Origin: Elymus sibiricus | Taxonomy: Eukaryota > Streptophyta > Magnoliopsida > Poales > Poaceae | Assembly (NCBI GenBank): GCA_039707655.1 | Contig: CM077673.1 | Location: forward strand, 268,812,288-268,876,287 | Length of the DNA: 64,000 nucleotides | Direction: 5' to 3' | Part shown: positions 1 through 10,439 of the stretch, in pieces | How the letters are laid out: each line of letters opens with the position of its first letter | Position numbering within the stretch: position 1 is the first letter of the stretch | Translations under genes and position numbers: made by a program | Notes under the pieces: generated by a model | What the model was told of the DNA's origin: nothing | Database searches by the model: none | The model's input: the letters and a program-made list of their open reading frames with translations, nothing else

Positions 1-109
1 GCCTTGTCTTGAGTGAGGCCGCGCTGGGCCGTGCTTGGCTGTCGAAGTGGGCCACGCCCTGGGCTGCAGGCCGGCAAGTCTGGGTACCCCCGTTCCCAGA
101 ACGCTGACA
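1..109 (-). repeat. start of 3' LTR of element R1 (cut by window edge)
   Basis: Bases 1-109 repeat the end of the LTR at 5178-5286 with few changes. Read on the minus strand this is the U3 start, TGTCAGCGTTCTGGG. The adjoining bases 110-124 read CGCGCCTTGGGCTGC on the minus strand and are in the polypurine-tract position. Confidence 0.85.
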
Positions 110-488
110 GCAGCCCAAGGCGCGCTTGGGTTGGCTTCGGGGCAAAGCCAGAGGAGCCGTCCTGAGCGCCGCAGGCCCTAATTGCCTGCAGGCCCAACCT
201 GGCGCGTGGTTCACAATGAGACGCGGGCGCCTCGGCTCCCGGAGACGTCGGGAACCGCCCCGAGTCAAGCTGACGCGAAGCCTGTGCGCCGCGCTGGCCA
301 TCATTGCCCTTCCTTGAATGCGGCTGTCTCCTTGTGTCCTCCCCCCTCGGGCCACGCGGATGTGACCCGACGGGGGCAGATGAAGCGACGTGAGGCAGGG
401 TAGCACGCTGACCGAGTCCGGCACGCGGCGTCCGAGGAGCGCACGGCGCCTCAACTCCCCACGACGCCCCGTGGGCAGCGGTTGCACC

Positions 489-494
489 TATAAA
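489..494 (+). promoter_or_regulatory. TATA box of the antisense accessory gene
   Basis: TATAAA in the context CCTATAAACTCGCC lies about 100 bp upstream of the ATG at 593, a normal plant TATA-to-start distance with a short leader. It points toward the accessory gene and away from the LTR promoter. Confidence 0.55.
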
Positions 495-592
495 CTCGCC
501 CCGCCCGGGGGGGCTTGCCATCCTGACGCGCCCTCTCGCTTCCCATCCTTCCAAAGATATCTTTCTCATCTTCCTCTCTTCCCTTACCCTCC

Positions 593-1458
593 ATGGCATA
601 TGGAGGGAGTGCAGCAGGTGCTGGGAAGCGCACGGGGTCCTCGGCTCCATCGTCGGCCTCTGGAGGCAGCGGTGGGGGGCCTTCGAGGCCGGCTCTAGCT
701 CGCCGGCGCTGGGCCATCATCGATGAGTAAGTGTTCTGTCATCCCGCCCCCTTCTCTTGCAGTCACGCCCAACATGCCGGACCTGATTGTTCCCTCCTCC
801 CAGGGCGCCCGCGCCCAAGAGGCGCAGGCTCGACGAGCTCCAGGAGGAAGCGGACGCGTTGAGGGCCCAGCTGGCAGTCGCCGAGGCCGCCCTCCAGGCC
901 ACGCGCAGGGGCGAGGAGGAGGCCCAGGCGGAGCTGGCGTCCCTCCAGGACCAGATCAAGGGGGCAGCCGATGCCGTGCAGGCTGCCCAGGACGAGTTGG
1001 CGCATGCGAAGATGCTGGAGGCGCAACGCACCAAGTAGTACCTGGATATCGCCCACCGCGCAGTTGGCGCGGTGAGCCGGTTCGTTGGGGAAGGCCCCGC
1101 GCTGCCGTGTGCCCACGGCGACGGAGGCTACCTCAGCTTCTTCGGCAAGGTAGTGGAAGCACTGGAGACCGGCGTCTCCCGGGTGGACGAGGACAACATG
1201 TCCAGCGCGCGTGACCTCCTGGACATCGTGCTGACGCATGTCTTCTCCAACCTGCGCCGCCACATCCCGGAGCTTGATCTCCCCCGCGTCATGGAGCCGG
1301 TGCCTGAGGAGCTCTAGAGGCTCCTCAGGGACGAGGTGCGCCCGCACGTGGAGTCCCTGGTGGAACGGTTCGTCCAAGCGCCTTCCTCCGACGAGGGTGA
1401 TGACTCCGACGCCGTGGCGGGCGATGGTCTGGATGGCGACAGCGGCTCCTCCGCCTAG
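593..1458 (+). pseudogene. antisense accessory gene of R1, deleted and nonsense-mutated
   Basis: Exon 1 (593-726) encodes a short Ser/Gly-rich start that ends in IIDE. Joining it across the 77 bp intron to exon 2 (804-1458) gives DEAPAPKRRRLDELQEE, a basic patch and then an Ala/Glu-rich coiled coil. Next comes a conserved C-terminal block (GGYLSFFGKVVEALE to SLVERFVQA) and an acidic tail. In-frame TAG codons at 1036-1038 and 1315-1317 break it. The Transposase_28-like domain seen in the copies at 15-23 kb is absent here, apparently deleted. Grass Gypsy elements such as maize Grande are known to carry antisense genes with their own promoter; function is not established and I infer none. Confidence 0.7.
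727..803 (+). other. 77 bp intron of the accessory gene
   Basis: The donor GA|GTAAGT and an acceptor after TCCCTCCTCCCAG keep the reading frame (DE|AP). A second possible AG at 761-762 would leave only 36 bp, too short for a plant intron. The three related genes at 15-22 kb have 72-74 bp introns with the same GA|GTAAGT donor. Confidence 0.6.
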
Positions 1459-1989
1459 GCTTCCCCTGTTTTCTTTCTCTGGTTCCTGTCATGTCAAGAA
1501 ACACTCGGCCCCTGAGGGCGTTAAACTTTTGAGTTTTACCTTCGTCTTCCTCCTCCTTGTTTTAAACCGGCGGTTGCTTGTTTTGTGTGGCGCGACTTCG
1601 TCTCTTGCGCGGAGCTTTGCATTATCGTTGGTGCGGCCCGGCGCCCTTTGGGAGATCCGTGGGGGTGTCGCACTATGCCCGGCGATGGTGGCCTGTTGGG
1701 GCCTCGCGAGGCGGGCCCTTCTGAGGAGGTGTGTGCCGCCCCCAAGGCCAGGGTCTTAGCGACGTCACCCAGAGAGGCCGGATTCCTTCCCTTGCACTGC
1801 CCTTCCTTGTACCTGGAGCCACAAGAAGCCTGATGGGGGCACGTAGTAAACCGTAGCGCTTAGCTTGGCGGGTCGTGGCGGGCTCGTGCGTCGCGAGGTG
1901 CAGCTGGGGCGTCCAGGGGACTCGGGGATCCCACAAGGGAGGGCTTCTTCCTTGTGCGCGGGATGGTTCGAGAACCCTTTCGGCTCTCT

Positions 1990-2340
1990 GCGTCGGCGGG
2001 GCCCAATCCCGAGCATGCCTCGACCGCTGTTGGGGCATCCGGATCACCAGCACGAGACCAAAGGGGCGAGGCCTTGGCCACCGTTGGGGTGTCCGGATCA
2101 CCAGGACGAGACCAAGGGGCGAGAAGCTACGCGATCGATGAGGCTCCTGAGGCGCATTGCTCAAGAACCCCCCCCCCCCCTTGACGCTCAAGCGGTGCTC
2201 TCCGTCGGCGGAGCCCAATCCCGCGCATACCTCGACCGCCGTTGGGGCGTCCGGATCACGAGGACGAGACCAAGGGGCGAGGGGCTACGTGACCAGTGTG
2301 GCTCCTGAGGCGCGTTGCTCAGGAGTCCCCCTTGACGCTC
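1990..2340 (+). repeat. degenerate tandem repeats in R1 3' internal region
   Basis: A block starting CGTCGGCGGGGCCCAATCCC at 1991 recurs at 2203. Within it a ~54 bp unit (GTTGGGGCATCCGGATCACC) is doubled at about 2031 and 2084. The repeats include a 12-13 base C tract near 2169. The same module, inverted, forms the ~176 bp repeats at 7965-8490. Confidence 0.7.
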
Positions 2341-3738
2341 GAGCGACTCCCATACCTTTTGCCAGTTCCTGTCTCGGGAGGTGCCTGAGCCTCCCGAGGC
2401 TCCATGTTGCCAGGCCGGGCCATAGCTGAAGCCCCCGAGCAAGCGTTGATCACTAGAAGATGGATGTTTCCGAGGCAACGGGGCCCGGGGGAAGATCGAC
2501 AGGTGTCGATTTCAGAAAACGAGACTTCAAGACCAGAAAAAGGAATCGCAAAGAGAGAAAAATTCCCACCCCTTTTTAAATAGAGTTACGAAATCTTCAA
2601 GTTTCACTTCAAAGAGTGGCAATCCAAATACAAAAACAAGCATGCAATAGTCGTGTCCGGCACCTAGGCTAGTCTTCGCCTTCGTCTTCCCCCAGCGCGG
2701 AGCGTAGGGCATCCACGTTGTGTGGGCATAGTCATTGGAGGACAGTATTGTCCGCCAGCGCGGAGCATGGGGCTTCCACTTTGGCGTGGGATGGAACCCC
2801 TCCGCGTCCTCGGGGGGATCTGGGCGTATCCAGCCCACTCATTATTACGTGAGAGTGTCACGGCCGAAGATAGCTGGGCAAGCCCCCACGCGCACGGCCC
2901 AGGTGCTCCCAAGTCAGTTAGGAGCCATCCCGCGCATTTCTGTGCGGTTGCGCGCCCCTACAGCCCAAACCTGAGTGCATTGTTCCCCGCATAGCCGCGG
3001 GATTGCGCTCCCGCGGCCCAAACATGAGTACAATGCACCCAGCGCAGCCATAGGGGTGTTGTGTCGGTGAAGCCGCCTCGTGAGGCGTCGTGGCGCCGGC
3101 CAGACCGCGACGTGAGGACCTCGCGAGGCCCTGCCTCCTGAGGGCCGTGGCGGCGCCCCCGTTGCCGCGGGTGGCCCGCGCTGCTCATATCCTGCTGATT
3201 CCCCCAGGCGGTTGCTCCTGTGGCCCGGGGGGCTCGGCTGCGTGTTGCTCGCTCGGGAGGGCGGCGGCTGCGCCGCGCCCCCGCGCATCCCGAGACGCCC
3301 CCTCCCGCTTGCACCAACCTGGCCTGGTGCCCCCTAAGTGGAAGCCCCCAGGCCCGGCTTGGAGGGGACGTCAGGGACATCTCCCTACTCCGGGAGGATG
3401 CTGGCGCCCACGGGGGGCGCGTGATCCACCGCGCCATCTGCAGGTACAACATAGCTCGGAACATAGGCCTCTGTGTAAAGGCCTTGGCTTCCTCCTGAAT
3501 CGTCTTTGTGCGCCCCATGGGCAGCCTCCCTGGGCGGCAAGGCGACGCCGTCCTGGGCGCGCGGCCCACAGACCCTCTTGCGGCGAGCCTCCGCCCAAAG
3601 TTGCTTACCTCTGCCATCGCCGTGGGGTCGGCCGCGCGTGTCTTGACATGGGTTGCCTCCCAGGTTATCTGCCTGCCCAGAAGCCTGAGCCGCCTGGTCC
3701 CTGCGCCAGTTGGCGCGCTCCCGCCGAGATAATCCAGG
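2341..3738. other. non-coding 3' internal region of R1, with a shared module at 2693-2862
   Basis: Two copies of an ~65 bp module (CCAGCGCGGAGC..GGGGCTTCCAC) occur at 2693-2790, followed by a conserved block ending in TTACGTGAGAGTGTCACGG at about 2862. The same module is inverted at 7522-7712 and direct at 38930-39181, so it marks the same place in each element. Bases 2870-3738 are GC-rich with long minus-strand open frames but no domain I can name; they may be gag remnants. Confidence 0.5.
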
Positions 3739-4353
3739 CTATTGATGATCCACCGGGGCATGAGTACGTGCGTTGAGGCGCGGGCGGGGCGCCCCGTCAC
3801 CCCCTTCGAAGGCACCACTGGCGGGGCCGGATGGCGCCCCGAAGCTGGTCACCGGGATCCGGAGGAGAAGGAGCACGGCGTGCGGCAGGCCCAACCCGGT
3901 CTCGCCCGGGCATGGGGCGGGCATGCCATCTGCAGATGAGGTGAGAGGCACGGCGAGCGAGCCCCCGGCGCCCAGCGTCAGTTGTTGAGGAGAGGGGTGC
4001 GGAACCCAGGCTCTCCTCGCGACGGTGACCAACTTGGCGATGTGGTCGGCCCAGGCGTCGAAGCCCCCGTGCGTCGGGCGATGACAAAGCATCTCACCCG
4101 CCATCAGGAGCGCGTCATGCGTGTTGAGGTCTCCCACGTGGGTACAGGACGATGTCGGTCCCGTGGGCACCGCTCGCCCGCCGCGCGCCTGGCCGGCACG
4201 AGCAGCGACGGTGGTGGAGACGACGTTGGTGGCCTGGTAACGACCGCCCAGCACCGAGATGCCGGGGCGTGCGTCTTGGGTGGCAGCGGCGAGGTTGGCG
4301 ATTGTGGATTCGCCGGGGCCGAAGGGAGTTTGTCGGGCGTCTGCCATCGACAC
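3739..4353 (-). pseudogene. gag N-terminal remnant of element R1
   Basis: A 204-codon minus-strand frame opens 65 bp inside the 5' LTR, the expected gag start. It contains NTHDALLMAGEMLCHRPTH followed by FDAWADHIAKLV. This matches in layout the N terminus at 52173-52412 (NAQAALLMARELLRY). The rest of gag is missing or out of frame. Gag would form the particle shell in the cytoplasm; this copy cannot. Confidence 0.6.
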
Positions 4354-4397
4354 GACGGGACGAAGAAGAAGCGGAGCTTGCTGAAGACCCCGACTCG

Positions 4398-4418
4398 CCC
4401 CCTACCTGGCGCGCCAAA
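4398..4418 (-). other. primer binding site region of R1
   Basis: Immediately inside the LTR the minus strand reads TTTGGCGCGCCAGGTAGGGG. The TGG two bases inside is the usual start of a tRNA-primed site. I cannot assign the tRNA with confidence. Confidence 0.6.
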
Positions 4419-5286
4419 TGTCGTATTTTGGGCTCCACAAATCCCAAAGAAGTTCGAACACAGGGCCGTGTGCGAAGATCCCCAACAGCTCCAACCTCTA
4501 GCTCTCAGCTCGACGACCTAGCCAAACAAGCTCGCACACTCTCAGGAAGAAAGAGACTAGCACACGAGGATTTACCCAGGTTCGGGCCGCTACGAAGCGT
4601 AAAACCCTACTCCTGCTTTTGGTGGATCGCCTCACGAGGAGGTTTGTGGATGAACTAGTACAGTGGTGAGTTGCCTCGCGAGGGCGCTCGGGTGGTCTTG
4701 GATCTCCCCCTCTACAAAGCAGCCTCGCCTCTATTTATAGTGCCCTGGGTCCTCTTCCCTTATCGCAATGGTGGGAAGGGATCCCACAACGGTCAAATTC
4801 GAAAGGGGACACGAGGTACATCTTATCCTGACGAAAGGTGGTCTTCTCCTGCAAAGTAGCTGGTGGTGACGCGCTGGTGGGCTCGCTGGTGACATCCGTC
4901 GTGCCGTGCCCGCTGGCCTGGTCTCGTTGCACCGGAATGGAAACCTTTGGCGGGGCGCCTTGGGAACCTGCGCTCGTCTTTGCCTCCTTTGCACCAAAGA
5001 GGAAACTTTCTCCTCTACGCGCGCTGGCGCCCGCCTCGCCTGGCTTGCGTCACCCCTAGCCTCCCGAGGCTTATCGTTGCATAGGGATCTCCGCCGCTCA
5101 GGAGGGGGCTTGGGGAGAACTCTTCCCTCTGTGGGTCTTGGCGCCGTCTCCCTCGCGAATGCGGGGCTCTTGCGAGGGCCTTGTCTTGAGTGAGGTCGCG
5201 TTGGGCCGTGCTTGGCTGTCGAAGTGGGACACGCCCTGGGCCACAGGCCGGCAAGTCTAGGTACCCCCGTTCCCAGAACGCCGACA
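4419..5286 (-). repeat. 5' LTR of element R1 (868 bp)
   Basis: Ends are TGTCG...CGACA. The minus strand has a good TATA box, CTATAAATAG at 4740-4731, and a downstream CCCGAACCTGGGTAAA block near 4590-4570 typical of grass LTR R/U5 regions. Its last 109 bases match bases 1-109 of the window. The bases after it (GTGCT, 5287-5291) would be the target duplication. Confidence 0.85.
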
Positions 5287-6880
5287 GTGCTCGCGGCGGA
5301 GCCTGAGCAGAAGCGCGGCCGCGACCATAGCGTACCCGAGAAAGACCGCCGCCCGTTCTGCATCTACCACGACTTGCACACCCACAGCACTAAAGACTGC
5401 CAAGAACTCAGGATCCTCCGTGACAAGCGCGTTGGCCGGCGCCCGAAACGCATGACCGTGGCACTGGACGCTCAGGCGGTGGCGGTCGTGGTGGCAGCAG
5501 GTGGGATGGTCGCGGCGGCAACCCTCGCCAGGGCTGGCATGAGCAGCCTCGTGACAACAGTCGGCGTGATCAGCCTCACGAGGTGCGTCCACAGGACAAC
5601 GTCGCGCTCCCCCTGCTGCCACCGTCGCCAAGGAGGAACGATGACAACCAACGCGATGAGGATGCTGGGGGGCTATCAAGAGCCTCTCGCGGTGGCTTGC
5701 ATCCTTGGCGGGGCCCACACCCCTTCGTCGAACTGCCGGTTCAAGCAATTCTCTCGCGAGGTGAACGCCGCCCTACCAAGGCTGGAAGCCGCGAAGCCCC
5801 TCAAGTGGTCCCAGTACGCCATCTCCTTCGACGCCAGGGATAGTCTCAAGTCCACGGCCGCCGCGGGGCGCACTCCCCATGATGTGCACCCCCACCATCA
5901 GCAATGTTGCCGTCACCAAGACCCTCATCGACAGAGGCGCGGGCCTCAACGTGCTCTCTATGGAGACCTTCGACGTGCTCCAGGTGCCCTACGACCAACT
6001 GACGCCGACCAGGCCGTTCCCTGGGGTGACCAGCGGCTCCACCACTCCGCTGGGGCAGATCTGCCTCCCTGTCACATTCGGCACGCGCGACAACTACCAC
6101 CCCGAGCTCATCGATTTTGACGTGGCGCACATCGGCCTCCCGTACAACGTCATCCTGGGATACCCGGCGCTGGCCAAGTTTATGGCAGCAACGCACCACG
6201 GCTACAACGTCCTCAAGATGCCGGGATGCAGTGGCGTGATCACCATCGCCTGCAACGAAAAGAACGCGGTCTGCTCCCTCGAGCGCGCCTACAAGCTTGA
6301 CGCGACGGAGCATTCCGATGACGCGGGAGATGTTGGGCCTCGCGAGGCTGCACCCCCGAGGAAGAAGCAGCTGTTGCCCATCCCAAGCCTCGCCAAGACA
6401 AAGAACGCAGCACTTGATGACGCGGGTCCCGTGCCCATTGCCGGCGCCGACCGCCTCCCGACATAGGAAGGCTCGAGGGCTTCCATCTGGAAAGCGTCTG
6501 ACTTGGCCGGTATGACGAGGGAGGTGCTCGGGCACCACTTGGAGGCGTGCCTCGCCGCGCGTCCCTGCAAGGAAGGAGCGTGGCACCGGACGCCGGCGTC
6601 GCAGGAGTTCATCGACCAAGAAATCGGCGGGCTACAAGAGGAGTGTCGCCCGGAGCACTCCGGCAGCCAGGCAGTCACCCCCAAGAGGGCCTTAACAGGG
6701 CCGGATCCCAAGGCCTCTTCCAACCACACGTCGCCACCTACCGTGTCCGCATGCCCTTTGGCTTGGTGAATGTCGGCGTCGCTTTCCAAAGGTTGGCGCA
6801 ATTCGCGTTGGCACCTCATGCGGCGCCGAGGCCCCACGAGCCTCCACGACTTCAGGAGTCAGCCGACCCCTGAGGAGCAA
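5287..6880 (+). pseudogene. Gypsy gag-protease-RT remnant
   Basis: The gag end shows a CIYHDLHTHSTKDC knuckle-like motif (about 5357-5400). After frameshifts near 5455 and 5870, the aspartic protease reads TLIDRGAGLNVLSMETF at about 5920-5970 and stays open to 6466. The related copy at 63 kb has IDGGAG, so the residue after the catalytic Asp is changed to Arg here. A pre-RT linker (MTREVLGHHLEACLAARP) follows at 6511, then NRAGSQGLF joins almost directly to the RT motif YRVRMPFGLVN near 6745. The catalytic RT core, RNase H and integrase are gone. Dead by several independent lesions. Confidence 0.85.
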
Positions 6881-7964
6881 ACCTCTGCGGCACGCTCCGA
6901 TGGGCGGCCAGCCGCTTCCGCAGCACCACAAACGCCAAGTGAATTTTTGTTTTGTTCAAATTGAGGGCACACTTGGCTGGTGTTAGACACAGTGTTTGTG
7001 CTCGGGTGCGTCCCAGCAGCGTTGATAAATCCAAGCGATCGAGCTTTGTCTCGCGGGCTTGCTCCTGTGCACGTCACCTCCTGAGGTCCTTGGTGTCTCG
7101 CCCCTCAGGGGATTGCCGAGAGTAGGCGAGTAAGGGCGCGACTTGAAATGTATGACTGCCAGTTGGGTGTTTCGTCACCTCGGGCACCATGCATTAGGTG
7201 GCTTTCCCTGTTCATCTCATGAAGGAACCCGACACGGCGTCTGTGCTCGGGTCCGTCCCTACAGCATCGCTAAACCCGAGTGACTGAGCTCTGTCTGACG
7301 GGCTGCCGACGTACACGTCACCTCCTGGGGTCCTCGGTGTCGAACCTCTTCATGCGGTGGCCTCGGGACGGCCACCCGACGCGCGTCGCCCCTCATGCAA
7401 CAGGTTTCATGCGCACGCAACTACGTGAAGAGTGAGGCGCAACCCGCCTGAAGAACTGAGGAAGGAGCTCCTAAGCCATGTGTCTGGGGCGTCCGACACC
7501 TCTTTTAAATCGCCGCCCGTGACCCTCTCACGTAATAATGAGGTTGGGGTTGTACACGCCCCGGAGCCTCCCGAAGGGCCACCCCTTGGCCTCGGGAGGA
7601 CTCCCTCCCATGCCCCTGTGGAAGCCCCATGTTCCGCGCTGGCGGAGATACTGTCGAACTGCGACTATGTCCATGCCCAATGGAAGCCCCATGCTCCGCG
7701 CTGGTGGATGATCGACTGAGCTCCACGCTTGCCAGTTTCCCCTTGTACCTCGTGCGAGCGGGGGCTGGACACGGTGCATGTGCTCGGGTTATTCCCAGCA
7801 GCGCTGATAAATCCAAGCGATTGAGCTCTGTCTCGCGGGCTTGCTCCCGTGCACGTCACCTCATGAGGTCCTTGGTGTCCACTCTCCTCGCGCGACACCC
7901 AAGTGTAAGCCGGCAAGCGTGTGGCGCTCCAAACATGGTTTCCTGTGCGCGGGATTCTTCTTCA
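6881..7964 (+). repeat. non-coding 3' region with three ~110 bp direct repeats
   Basis: A unit containing GTGCTCGGGTGCGTCCCAGC, then a GAGCTNTGTCTCGCGGGCTTG-like stretch and CACGTCACCTCCTGAGGTCC, occurs at about 6990-7105, 7217-7350 and 7782-7880. Between them, 7522-7712 holds the inverted form of the module at 2693-2862 (two copies of GGAAGCCCCATGNTCCGCGC). No coding region seen. Confidence 0.7.
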
Positions 7965-8490
7965 CGAGAGCTGCTTGTGCGTCAAGGGTGGGTTCTTGAG
8001 CATCGCGTCTCAAGAACCTTCACTAGCGCATGTAGCCCCTCACCTCCTAGTTCAGCTCAGGCATCGGGACCTGGCGTTCCGGTGAAGGCTGAGGTACGCG
8101 CGGGGCTGGGCCCTGCCGACGCAGAGCACGAGAACTCTCGAGCGGGCCGCTTGCGCGTCAAGGGGGGGTTCTTGAGCATCGCGCCTCAGGGACCTTGACT
8201 AGCACCCGTAGCCACTCACCTCTTGGTTCAGCTCAGGCATCACGACCTAGCGTTCCAGCGACGGCTGAGGTACGGGCGGGGCTGGGCCCTGCCAACGCAG
8301 AGCGCGAGGACTCTCGAGCTGGACGCTTGCGTGTCAAAGGGGGGCTCTTGAGCATTGTGCCTCAGGAGCCTTCACTAGCGCCCGTAGCCCCTCACCTCCT
8401 GGTTCAGTTGAGGCAACGTGACCTGGCGTTCCAGCGATGGGTGAGGTACGCGCTGGGCTCGGCCCTACCGACGCAGAGCACAAAGGCAAG
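7965..8490 (+). repeat. ~176 bp tandem repeat, about three copies
   Basis: TTCAG of the repeated phrase (A/G)GTTCAGCTCAGGCATC starts at 8051, 8227 and 8403, giving a 176 bp period. Each unit carries GGGCTGGGCCCTGCCGACGC and a CTTGAGCAT..GCCTCAGG block. The array ends just before the 3' end of the accessory gene. It corresponds to the inverted repeats at 1990-2340. Confidence 0.85.
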
Positions 8491-8860
8491 CAAGAGAAAA
8501 ACCCAGCCAAGGAAGGGAAGTCACATATCACAAACAGTTATTACAAAGTTCGAAATATTCCCTACAACTTAAACTGCCATCTTATGCCCCCTCGAGGTGG
8601 ATTCGATTTATTGCAGGACGGTAGGAGGACGCTCGCCGCTAGACCCTTCGCCGTCGTCGTTGTAGAAGAACTTCTCAAGCAACGCGCTCACGTTGCCCTC
8701 CACAACCGCCGCCAGGTCGCCGTGAGATTCTTCGGGTGCGGGGCCCGTCACCTCATCAAACTTAAACCCTGGATCGTGAAGGAGGAGATGGCTGAAGACG
8801 CGGGTCGCCGCCACGAAGAAGAGATCACGGCTTTCCTCTTCCAGGATGCCATCTACCTCC

Positions 8861-10439
8861 TGACGTGGCTTGAGACTGCGTCGGTATTTCCCCAAAGAGG
8901 AAGGGATGATGCAGCACAGCGATGGTAAGTATTTCCCTCAGTTATGAAACCAAGGTATCGAACCAGTAGGAGGATCACCACCACCTAATAAGCAGCACCT
9001 GCACACAAAGAACAAATACTTGCAACCTGACGCGAAAGAGAGGTTGTCAATCTCTCTACGGTAAAAAGATAGATTAGGTAGTGATAGATTGGAGAGATAG
9101 ATCTTTCAAGAACACAAAATAAAAGGAGCAAATAAAAAGTGCAGCAAGGTATTTTTTGTGTTTTTGGAATAATAGATCTAAAAACAAAAGAGGCAAAAAG
9201 ATAGATCGGAAAGCAATATGTTCGAAAAGTAGACCCGGGGGCCGTAGGTTTCACAAGTGGCTTCTCTCATGAGTATTGCACACGGTGGGTGAACAAATTA
9301 CTGTTGGGCAATTGATAGAAGATCAAATAATCATGACGATATCCAAGGCGATGATCATTATATAGGCATCACGTCCAAGATAAGTAGACTGACTCCTGCC
9401 TGCATCTACCACTATTACTCCACACATCGCCCGCTATCCAGCATGCATCTAGTGTATTAAGTTCATGGAAAAACGGAGTAATGCAATAAGAACGATGACA
9501 TGATGTAGACAAGATTTATTCATGTAGGAATAGTCCCCATCTTGTTATCCTTAATGGCAACGATACATGTGTGCCTTCCTGTCCCTTCTGTCACTAGGAA
9601 AGGACATAGCAAGATCGAACCCATCACAAAGCACCTCTTCCCATGGCAAGAAAAATCGATCTAGTTGGCCTACCTAAACCAAAGATTCGAAGAAGAAATA
9701 CGAGGCTATAAGTAATCATGCATATAAGAGATCAAAGAAGACTCAAATAATATTCATGGATAGAAACTGTCATGAACTCAAAATTCATGGGATTCCAACA
9801 AACACACCACAAAAGTTTACATCAAATAGATCTCCAAGAGACCATTGTATTGAGAATCAAAAGAGAGAGTGAGGAAGCCATCTAGCTACTGCCATGGACC
9901 CGTAGGTCTATGCTGGACTACTCATGCATCATCGGAGAGGCACCAATGAGGATGATGAACCCCTCCGTGATGGTGTTAAATTGGATCTCGAGGTTCTGGA
10001 ACTTGCGGCGGTTGGATGTGTTTTTTGTCGACTCATTTAGGGTTTCTGGAATATTTGGGAATTAATAGGCATCAGAGGCAGTGGAGAGGGGCCCCGTGGA
10101 GGGCACAACCCATCAGGGCACGCCGGGGCCCCCCTGGCGCGCCCTGGTGGGTTGTGCTCTCCACAGCCCACCTCTCTTGCACTTCTTTGGCCCACTGGGT
10201 GTCTTCTGGTCCAAAACAAATCTCCAAAAAGTTTCGTCGCGATTGGACTCCGTTTGGTACTAATATTCTGCGAAGTAAAAAAAACAAGCAAAAACAGCAA
10301 CTGGCACTTTGGCACTATGTCAATAGGTTAGTCCCAAAAGATGATATAAAGTTGCTATAAAATGATTGTAAAACATCCAAGAATGATAATATAACAGCAT
10401 GGAACAAGCAAAAATTATAGCTACGTTGGAGACGTATCA
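8861..10439 (-). repeat. 3' LTR of element C (1579 bp)
   Basis: Starts TGATACGTCTCCAACG (minus, 10439) and ends ACGTCA (8861). It matches the LTRs at 53266-54840 and 61090-62161 in length and sequence. The polypurine-like AAGCTTGGGGATG lies just outside at 10441-10453 on the minus strand. Confidence 0.95.

Larger units (their letters stand above)
1..5286 (-). mobile_element. GC-rich Gypsy LTR retrotransposon, pol deleted (element R1)
   Basis: Seen: an LTR at 4419-5286 begins TGTCG and ends CGACA on the minus strand, a primer-binding-like site follows at 4398-4418, and the start of a second LTR ends at base 109. The gag start lies on the minus strand (3739-4353) and an accessory gene on the plus strand (593-1458), so the accessory gene is antisense to gag. 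No protease, RT or integrase is visible, which makes this copy non-autonomous. It interrupts another Gypsy gag frame at 5286/5287. The target duplication cannot be checked because the other end lies outside the window. Orientation is set by the minus-strand TATA box at 4731-4740. Confidence 0.85.

Noticed and set aside
2958..3818. A 286-codon minus-strand open frame
   Set aside because: Pro/Arg/Gly-rich with no domain; several other frames are open over the same bases. Possible gag remnant only.
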